Below are positions 57,490 through 64,000 of a DNA stretch of 64,000 bases, one piece after another; positions within the stretch are counted from its first letter, which is position 1, and the number at the start of each line of letters is the position of its first letter. The stretch covers positions 744,001-808,000 of the forward strand of contig JABYQQ010000011.1 of NCBI GenBank assembly GCA_022605405.1. Reading direction: 5' to 3'. The position numbers and the translations under genes are program-made. Origin of the DNA: Earliella scabrosa. Taxonomy: Eukaryota > Basidiomycota > Agaricomycetes > Polyporales > Polyporaceae. Below the pieces are notes generated by a model, which ran no database searches, had not been told where the DNA came from, and saw only the letters and a list, made by a program, of their open reading frames with translations.

Positions 57490-58026
57490 GGAGGCAACCT
57501 GAGGGAGACGATGGACCTGCCAGTGGAGGAGGGAAAGGATGAGCAATCCGACTATAAGCAATACTTAATTTATGAATACATCGTGCCAACAAGATCGAAG
57601 CGATGGTTGTCGTGGATTTTGGCAGTCATCAATCATCATTCGTTCGCCTCGATATCTCAACCTATCCCCAATGTGCTCCGCCACGAGAGTAGGTCTAGTC
57701 GGCAGCTCTTCGCTGTCCACTGTTCATGATGAAACTCCAGGCACGGAGCATGGTCGATGATTGAGGTCAAACTCTCGGACTCTCGGGCGTGTGCCGAAGG
57801 ATACGAACGATCAAGCTTAAGGCGCCGATCACCGACCGAAATCGATGTGCGTTGCCCACCCGAATGACCCATGTGCATGCGGCGTTCCATCGTAGTCGCC
57901 TGGTGCGCCGGGAACGCGCCGGGTCACGGTTGACGCTTGAAGCAACTAGACATGCACTGAGAGGGAATGCCGACGGGATCAGTCGGAAGCACCAGACGAG
58001 CTGTCATTCGAACCTTCTCGTTCGGT
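57490..58026. other. Intergenic
   Basis: Promoter side of the preceding gene; a TATA-like CATAAATT lies at 57569-57576 (minus). No gene supported. Confidence 0.5.
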
Positions 58027-59114
58027 TCACAAACCGAAGACAGCAACCGCACCGACGACGACAACAACAATCCCGGATATCATCGTTTCCCCGCCTCCTC
58101 CCACCGACGCCGTTGAGCCGCCCATGCCACCGTTTGCCGTGTTCACCTGTGGGCTGTCATCGGTGGTAGTCGCAGTATTGTTCAGTTCTGTCGCGTGCGG
58201 TGAGGCGTGAGGGGTAGCAGTAGTAGAAGGCACCGTGGCGGCAGCGACAGGTACGCCGGAAGGAATGGTCACCAATATGTTGCCCTGTCGCGAATCGGAT
58301 GGAAGGAGAGGAGACGAAGGAACGTCGCACTGACTTCCCCAGGTTGATGAATGCGAGGCGTCCCACTGCTGCTCGGCCTGACCGCAGGATCGGAGTGAGG
58401 GCCAGAGGGGGGTTGGAAAGTCCAGCGAAGGGGTGTCCATTGACGAGGGGTTGGGGATCGCCACCGGGCCCAGCAGGGGGCTGTGGGAACGGCCGCAAAA
58501 GACTTAGTCGCGCAAGGACCAGTGATGATTGACGGGTATGATGGACAACTATATCAGCACCGAAGCTTAAGGGTCACCAGCTAGTATTCTCGCAATAGAA
58601 CGTGCGGAGGCGGGCTTTGCGGACGGAGGCCCGCTAATAGGCGCATGTGAGGAGTCTCCGGCGACAAGCTGAGAGTGAGATGGTGCGAGACTCGATAGGA
58701 GTGCAAACGATGCGGTGGAATGTGATCCCAGATTCAGGGAAGAGTTTAGATCCGGTGGCATCCGCGTGAGACTACGAGCGACATGTTTCATAGCCGCAAG
58801 ATTGACGCTTCCTGGGAGGATGGTAGCGCTTATTGCGTTTGGATTGTTATTTTGCTCGAGTGATGTCAGTATTGTATACGGCCAGCACAAAGAACCGAGA
58901 CATATACAGTCATAGAAGTTTAGTACGTACGTGTCCTTGAGACTTGCCGGCCTCTAGAGATGCCCGGAAGGCATTAAGATGCGTACCACGAACTGAGTGG
59001 AGTTTAAGGTTAGGGCTGCCAGAGATATCGCCAAGAGGTATGGGAAAGAGCTGTATGCTCACCTTGAGTACTCGCAATAAAAAGGACGATGAAAGCAGTA
59101 TCCAGATAGTACAT
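58027..59114 (-). pseudogene. Damaged paralogue of the 54.5-kb GPI protein gene (block 2)
   Basis: The exon 1 (59063-59114, 52 nt, MYYLDTAFIVLFIASTQG), exon 2 (58931-58992, VRGTHLNAFRASLEAGKSQ) and exon 3 (starting QNNNPNAISATILPGSVNLA, containing ARSLTRMPPDLNSSL) all parallel the gene at 54473-55593. After exon 3 the acceptor TTCAG of that gene is replaced by ATACC. The following sequence matches in three different frames in turn: PSIITGPCATKSFAAVPTAP, then GPGGDPQPLVNG, then DPAVRPSSSGT, and the tail QGNILVTIPSGVPVAAATV to VVVVVGAVAVFGL. At least two frameshifts plus a lost splice site are needed, so I read it as a pseudogene. A new splice form rescuing part of it cannot be excluded. Confidence 0.7.
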
Positions 59115-59950
59115 GGCAGCCAGTTGCAGTAGGAAGAGGTAAGTCGGAGGGAGGGCACCCTGATATTGGGATTTGCAAGGACAATTGATGTCGTGAGCTA
59201 GTACACGCCAACGCATGGTGGGAGTACGCACCACTCTTATACGCTCTTGTAGAGCGCTGCGGCGGCGTGCGCTGGGATCCTCTTTGAGAGCGTTGACACC
59301 CGGCGTCGGAGACAGCTCATCATGATCAGCCTGAGTACTCAGTGCCACGGCTGTACATCGCGGAAGTTGTGACTGGGGAGTTCTGGAGGTACTTGGTTTG
59401 ATGGCCTGAGGTATTCCATGTGCCTCCACCTCGCGAGCTACTTCATTCTCCATGAGGACCCTAATGGAATATCAGCTCTTGCTCAGAGGACGGTGGTCGT
59501 TGAAAGGGATTGCGCGCTTACGTAGTCGCCATAAGCGGTGCATCCAAGAGACCGGGCCGGAACGCTCCGTCGAAGCGTGCCGGCGTCCCGCTCCTTGCAC
59601 CAAACCCTTGCCAGACAACTCCGCGCATTCACCATCCCAGCATGTGCACCAGCTCAGTATTGCTCTACACAACAAGACTGAGCCGCACGCGTGTCTCGCA
59701 AATAAGGGGAGACATACAGAGTACCGGCAATGACTAGTACTTACTAGTAGTGAAAAGCTTACTACTTTCTACTAGGCATTCGGGTCCCGCGGACGGCAGC
59801 ATGATCTCGCCGCCATCGGAAACGCTGCTCGGTCCTTCGGAACAAGGGGCTGTGACTCTTGACGGGCTACGCAGCTTAGCGCATAGCGTTCATACCACAG
59901 CACTATCATGCAAACGTGCGAGTGTTCTACTAGCAGGTTTTCGTCTTGGA
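59115..59950. other. Promoter side of the damaged paralogue
   Basis: Diverged copy of the 55.6-56.2 kb region; contains a TATA-like box at 59234-59241. The long minus frame 59010-59453 is an artefact of running through the first exon and promoter. Confidence 0.55.
59234..59241 (-). promoter_or_regulatory. TATA-like box of the damaged paralogue
   Basis: TATAAGAG, 120 bp upstream of the ATG at 59114, equal to the spacing at the 55593 start. Confidence 0.5.
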
Positions 59951-60879
59951 TTAGCACTGGGAAAGACTCAGAAAGCCAAATACAAACGCTACAGCAACAC
60001 TGATTGAGACCGTCCATCCTAGACCTCCTCTCAGAGACGCCATGCCGCCGCTTGGAGGAGCAAAGCTGTCAACCGTATTTGTCACGTTCGTCGCTCCCGT
60101 CGCATCAGGCGAAGTGGAGGTAGTAGAGGAGATGGACGTAGTAGGCGCGGGAGCGGGAGGAGAGGCCCGAGGAGACTCGGAGGTTGTGATCATTTGGCTC
60201 CCCACTGCACTCAGCACAGGAGAGATCGAGTTGTTGCTATGAACAGACCGCAACGACGGCGAGTGCGAGTGAGGGTACGGCTTGGAGGTCGAGGTTGTGG
60301 AATGTGTTCTGGAATTTGCCCGGAAAGACAAGGATTCCGAGCCCGAGGGAGGAGGTTGCGGTATGCTAACCTGGATTACTGTGATGGTGTCTGTCGAGGA
60401 CGGAGGAATAGTTGTCGGTGGTGCGAGTATTGACGCATAGCCTTGGCTCGGAGTTTGTGGTACATGCGGGTAGTAATTATGTCCGACTGCCAACTGCGAA
60501 TCGCCGATACGCAATGTAGTGATAATCATGGTGGAGACAACGCGAAAGTGACTCACCACAAGGTGTGCCAAGAATAGCCATGGGGCAATTCAACGAGTTG
60601 AGGCAACGGATGGTATAAGATCGCGCGTGAGCGTATTCGGAAGAGATGGAGAGGCCACAGGGAGCCTGGCCATAAAAATCGGGGGTGCTGCTTACTAGAC
60701 GGATTCCTGGGCTGCGCACCAAACGGCCTTGAGGCGTACCCATGCAAGACTGAAAGAATGCAATGTGAGTCAATGAGTCAAGGGAGCAAGCGCGTTGATA
60801 CTTCACCTAGTGTTGCGACCAGAAAGAGAGCTCTGCCAGTGAGCCCGGAGATATTGAATCGGTAGTATCGACACCTCAT
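59951..60879 (-). CDS. GPI-type protein with a cysteine-containing N-terminal domain
   Basis: Best model: exons 60807-60879 (73 nt, phase 1), 60557-60727 and 59951-60486; 259 residues. Signal region GLTGRALFLVATLG. Exon 2 has a more globular part than its neighbours, with DFYGQAPCGLSISSEYAHA and TIRCLNSLNCPMAILGTPC (four Cys). The last exon starts VGHNYYPHVPQTPSQG, is Ser/Thr/Pro-rich and ends LGWTVSISVAVAFVFGFLSL, a GPI-type tail. The acceptor used for exon 2 (CAAG) is chosen because it alone joins the signal exon to the open frame; the alternative TTTCAG at 60785 gives another frame. Function unknown. Confidence 0.65.
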
Positions 60880-60950
60880 TGCAATACGGCCAATGACTCG
60901 GCAGCACAGCGAATGGGGGGAACGTGCGAGCAGATTGGCCGCAATGCTTG

Positions 60951-60957
60951 TATATAG
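60951..60957 (-). promoter_or_regulatory. TATA-like box
   Basis: CTATATA on the minus strand, about 75 bp upstream of the ATG at 60879. Confidence 0.5.
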
Positions 60958-61016
60958 GGCGCAGAAACGATGGTTGCGATGTCGTTGGCTGAGATTCAGA
61001 TCCCATCCGACCAGGA

Positions 61017-61226
61017 TCAGTCGGAGGGCGACGGCTCGATATACTTAGCTCCATCCCAATAGTAACGCGATTGCCCTTCCTGGAAGGGGGCCGTCTGAGT
61101 CCGCCCCCAAGCGTGGCCCAGTGACACCGATTGCCAGGATCCACGAGGCTCGAAGATGAGGGCGACGTTGGAACAGTAACCCGCGGTGCTCAGTTGCCTG
61201 GCAGGGGACCGTCGTATTGGCCGCAA
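61017..61226 (-). other. Unassigned ORF, possible exon or relic
   Basis: Reads STAGYCSNVALIFEPRGSW and QEGQSRYYWDGAKYIEPSPS in one frame, unlike the low-complexity neighbours. No start, no clear splice partner: the upstream FCGQYDGPLPG frame is shifted by one base. It could be a last exon whose 5' exons I cannot place, or a relic. Confidence 0.3.
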
Positions 61227-61624
61227 AAGGCGCTGTCAGCTAGAAGAACGGAATGTCAGTGGCAAATGGAAGGCAGTCCACCTAAAAATAGGGGGTAGAC
61301 TTGCATATTCGATCGAGTTCGCTGAGGTGAATAGCGCTACCCGCAGTGTAACTCTGCCGAGCCCATTGGCAAAGCTCGAGATGATGAGTTCAGACACTGC
61401 TGCGTCGGGAATGCGGGACGTCGGGATCTGCTCCATCTCGTAATGATCATCGACTCGGAGGAGGCTGAGTGGCAGATATAGCTGCGGCAATCTCCGGGAC
61501 AGAGCGCCTTGCCGACCAATCTTTCTCCTCCTCGTCGACCGCAACATCGACGAGCCGATTTTCATTCCCACTACTAGTACTGTGGTCACGCCGATTTCAC
61601 CCATTCGACTCGGAGTCGACAGGC

Positions 61625-62746
61625 CTACGGCCCAAACGGAACCATACCGCCCATAGCTCCTACAACGACCGCAACAACACCCGTCCACATGCTGAGCCCT
61701 AGGCTCGCGTCTCTCACCCCCATCACGCCATTGCTCGGCGGGTTCACCTCAGCACCTCCAGCAGCACTCGGAGCTGGCGCAGACGGAGCAGCAGTGCGCG
61801 AACCAGTACGACTACCGCTGCTAGTCACGGTAGTCGCAGGAGGGACTGTGATCGTCCTCAGACTCTCGCCTCCCTCACCCTGCACCGACTTCAACGCCGA
61901 CACGGACTCGATCCCGAACCAGTCGGAGGGCACTGGGAGGTTCGGGAAGCTGGCAGGCGTGAGGCTCACCCAGCCGCCGACCGTCACAGTGTCCGAGTCC
62001 GACGCGTTGGGTGCGAGGGTGATGATCACCGGCGGAGGTAGAGGTGGAGGACTCGGAGGGGAGAACGTGAGGGTGTGCACCGAGGACGCAGCTTGAGGAG
62101 GTGGGCGTAGACTCGGAGCGACCGTCGCCGTCACCCTGTCCATGTCCGGAGACTGCGAAGCGCTCGGCGTCCGTTCGGTGCCGTACGTGCTTGCAGGAGA
62201 GGGAGGCGGCGGCGGCGGCGGAGGCAACGGCTCGGATGCGCCGCCGGGCGCGAAAGTTGTGGCTTCAGCAGAGGAGGCCGCCGGACTCGAGGAACTAAGA
62301 ACAGAAGCGGAGATGGACACGTCCGCGGTGGGCGTCGATGCCTCTGAAGCCTCGGACTCGGAGCTAGATCCGGACGGTGCGGTGGTGAGTGCGACATCCG
62401 TCCACCCGTCCGCGAGGATCATCGCGGGAGGGGTTGCGACCACAGAAGCATGCTATCATCGGCATCAGCCCGGGCTGTGTGGGCGAAGCCACAGGCATAG
62501 GATGAACGTACCTGCACGACTCGACTTGGACTCGGACTAGGTCCCAGCGCGGTCCCGGATCGGAGATGTGCACCGTGTACTGCATGGGCGGAATGGCATG
62601 CGCAACAATGAAATACGGGGTGTGAGAAGGCGCGCGGCTTGGGTCCCAACGCACGAAAGGAAAGACTCACCCCGAGTGAGAGCGTTAGTAGCGACGAGCA
62701 GCGTGACTACGACTCGGAGATGGAGATGGATGGACTGTCGTGGCAT
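61625..62746 (-). CDS. GPI-type Ser/Pro-rich surface protein
   Basis: Exons 62671-62746 (76 nt, phase 1), 62512-62579 (68 nt, phase 0), 61625-62452; 323 residues. Signal peptide around LHLRVVVTLLVATNALT. Exon 2: VHGAHLRSGTALGPSPSPSR. The last exon starts HASVVATPPAMILADGWTDV, like the HAS start in the gene at 48895, and contains a run of nine prolines (EPLPPPPPPPPSP). A second, more structured part reads VGGWVSLTPASFPNLPVPSD. It ends MWTGVVAVVVGAMGGMVPFG, a hydrophobic tail of GPI type. Function unknown. Confidence 0.78.
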
Positions 62747-63433
62747 CTATGTGGTGGAAGTGCTGCGAAGAACGGCGAGAGGGAAAGCGTCAGGAGTCCG
62801 TAAGACGGCGCCGTACATATATGTAAATGTAGAGCGGATTGGAGAGGTGACTCTGGAACAGAATGGGATGGGATGGGCTGCAGTCGCGAGCTGCCCTCAG
62901 TCGCCCACGCGCGGGTTCTCGTGGTCCATCTCCTTGCGCCAGCTGTCGCGTCGCAGTTAGCGTCACTGTGTGCGTTCGGGAGTGACGAACAGAGATGATG
63001 AGCGCGCTCACCCTGTCAGGCTGTGTACATCGTATGACCGTTGCGCGATTGCTACATGATTACGGATCGGACTTCTACCGCGAGCGTGTAGGAGTGAGAC
63101 AATTCGTACCCGTTTGCTTCGGAAGGTGTCCTTGACTGAGCACTGGCAGCCTCTTTGATGGTCGAGGTTGCGAGCCTAGCGGTATCTGCAAAACGTCTGT
63201 CATGCCGAAGGAGGAGATTGACCGCTTACCCAACCAGGTTCGCAAGCTCTCCCCAAACCTTGAATGACAGAGGATGTGATACAGTAAGAAGCCACCAACA
63301 CCGTCCCCTCGATAGACACATGTACATATATAGCAAATAAGACAGCATCAATAGTTCAGGGTATAAATCGCTCGTCCACGTCAGGCAGGAGACAGAGAGA
63401 GGAAGGGGTTTGAGGCGCATATAGTCAAGTTCA
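62747..63433. other. Intergenic
   Basis: TATA-like box of the preceding gene at 62815-62825; otherwise nothing supported. Confidence 0.5.
62815..62825 (-). promoter_or_regulatory. TATA-like box
   Basis: TACATATATGT, about 70-80 bp upstream of the ATG at 62746. Confidence 0.45.
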
Positions 63434-64000
63434 TCATCCGAGGAGGACCGCAGCGCCAACAGCGACCGCAGCGGCGACGCAAACCCTCTCGTCCAGCCCG
63501 ACCCCAACGAGCGCGCCGTTCGCGCCTGGGTTCACCACAGAGCCGTTGGTCGGTACGGGCGGCGTCATGGTCACGTTCAGGTCCACAACGGGCGTGCTCG
63601 AGGAGACCGTGAGCGTGCTAGAGGAGACCGTGAGCGTACTCGGGGAAACCGTGAGGGTGGTCCCGCTGGGCTGCAGCGTCGGCATGCGAGCGGAGGTGTC
63701 AGCAGATGACTCTGTCAAGTTCGCAGAGGGCGCCAGGAGCGTCTGGAAACCGAGATGCGACACGTGGACAGAAGAGATCAGCATAAGCCGGTTCGAAGCT
63801 AGCTGGAGGCGGGTGTGAATAGACTTACGGAGGAGCCGGAGACAGCGGTGAGGCTGGAAGACGCAGCCGGAGCAGTACCGTTGTGAGCGGAATATGAGAG
63901 CGTCGAGCTTGAGGACGTCGAGCTGAGAGCATCGGCCCGGGAGCGGGAGGTTGCGAGATGGGTGCTTGTCTGTTCCAAAACAGACGAGGATGCCGATTCC
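63434..64000 (-). CDS. GPI-type Ser/Thr-rich protein, 5' part outside window
   Basis: Two exons are visible: 63829 to the window edge (Ser/Thr/Ala-rich, SRSRADALSSTSSSSTLSYS) and 63434-63742, joined in phase 0 over an 86-bp intron. The last exon has three TLTVS-type 7-residue repeats, then DLNVTMTPPVPTNGSVVNPG and a hydrophobic end (VCVAAAVAVGAAVLLG), a GPI-type tail. Same style and strand as the rest of the array. The signal exon must lie beyond position 64000. Confidence 0.75.
   Translation of the reverse strand, partial: GIGILVCFGTDKHPSRNLPLPGRCSQLDVLKLDALIFRSQRYCSGCVFQPHRCLRLLRKSIHTRLQLASNRLMLISSVHVSHLGFQTLLAPSANLTESSADTSARMPTLQPSGTTLTVSPSTLTVSSSTLTVSSSTPVVDLNVTMTPPVPTNGSVVNPGANGALVGVGLDERVCVAAAVAVGAAVLLG
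63600..63662 (-). repeat. Three 21-bp coding repeats
   Basis: Units of 21 bp, the first two nearly identical and the third diverged, encode TLTVSPS, TLTVSSS, TLTVSSS in the last exon of the gene at the right edge. Confidence 0.85.

Larger units (their letters stand above)
60880..61624. other. Intergenic with an unassigned ORF
   Basis: TATA-like box at 60951-60957 for the preceding gene. A 69-codon minus frame at 61017-61226 is listed separately. Confidence 0.5.

Noticed and set aside
59010..59453. 147-codon minus-strand ORF with MENEV start
   Set aside because: It is the promoter plus unspliced first exon of the damaged paralogue, not a separate gene.

Overview
The window looks like nuclear DNA of a filamentous basidiomycete, most likely an Agaricomycete (polypore or agaric type). 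It is GC-rich. Genes lie on both strands, introns are mostly 45-75 bp GT...AG (a few GC...AG), and LRR-like F-box genes, Ser/Thr/Pro-rich secreted proteins and a fungal copper amine oxidase are present. The organism is inferred from gene content and style; no marker gene fixes the species. I saw no tRNA, rRNA, CRISPR array or intact transposon.

Region 1 (1-31 kb) carries conserved genes between members of an F-box family. In order: the 3' part of a copper amine oxidase (1-2722, +); F-box genes at 3066-4658 (-), 5302-6978 (+) and 7537-9102 (-); a small secreted precursor with five perfect GTPGWKR heptapeptide repeats (10474-11055, +); a five-exon SUMO gene (11582-12366, -); a 1008-residue Ser/Pro-rich protein with an I-BAR-like N terminus (13587-16819, -); a broken kinase copy (about 17592-18165, -); a 1085-residue multipass membrane protein (19140-22563, -); and F-box genes at 24120-25960 (-), 26515-28202 (-) and 29204-30787 (+).

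Region 2 (31.3-34.5 kb) is one long minus-strand gene that ends in a protein-kinase-like domain. It keeps HRDLKPKN but has Ser in place of the DFG Asp. The broken copy at 17.6 kb is a relative of its kinase domain.

Region 3 (34.9-64 kb) is almost entirely secreted, low-complexity, mostly GPI-anchor-like protein genes, nearly all on the minus strand. They share one plan: a signal-peptide first exon of about 43-76 nt ending in phase 1, usually a second exon of 50-70 nt restoring phase 0, then one or two Ser/Thr/Pro-rich exons ending in a hydrophobic tail. The sequences have diverged strongly while exon sizes and phases are kept. Local duplications are visible: the pair 43.9/46.0 kb, and the 54.5-56.3 kb block against the 58.0-60.9 kb block, in which each copy has lost a different gene.

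The two most unusual items are the GTPGWKR repeat precursor, whose repeats differ only at synonymous positions and so look like a selected Kex2-processed peptide, and the rapidly diverging secreted-protein array. Functions for the array, the membrane protein and the long kinase N-terminal region are not known to me and are left unassigned.
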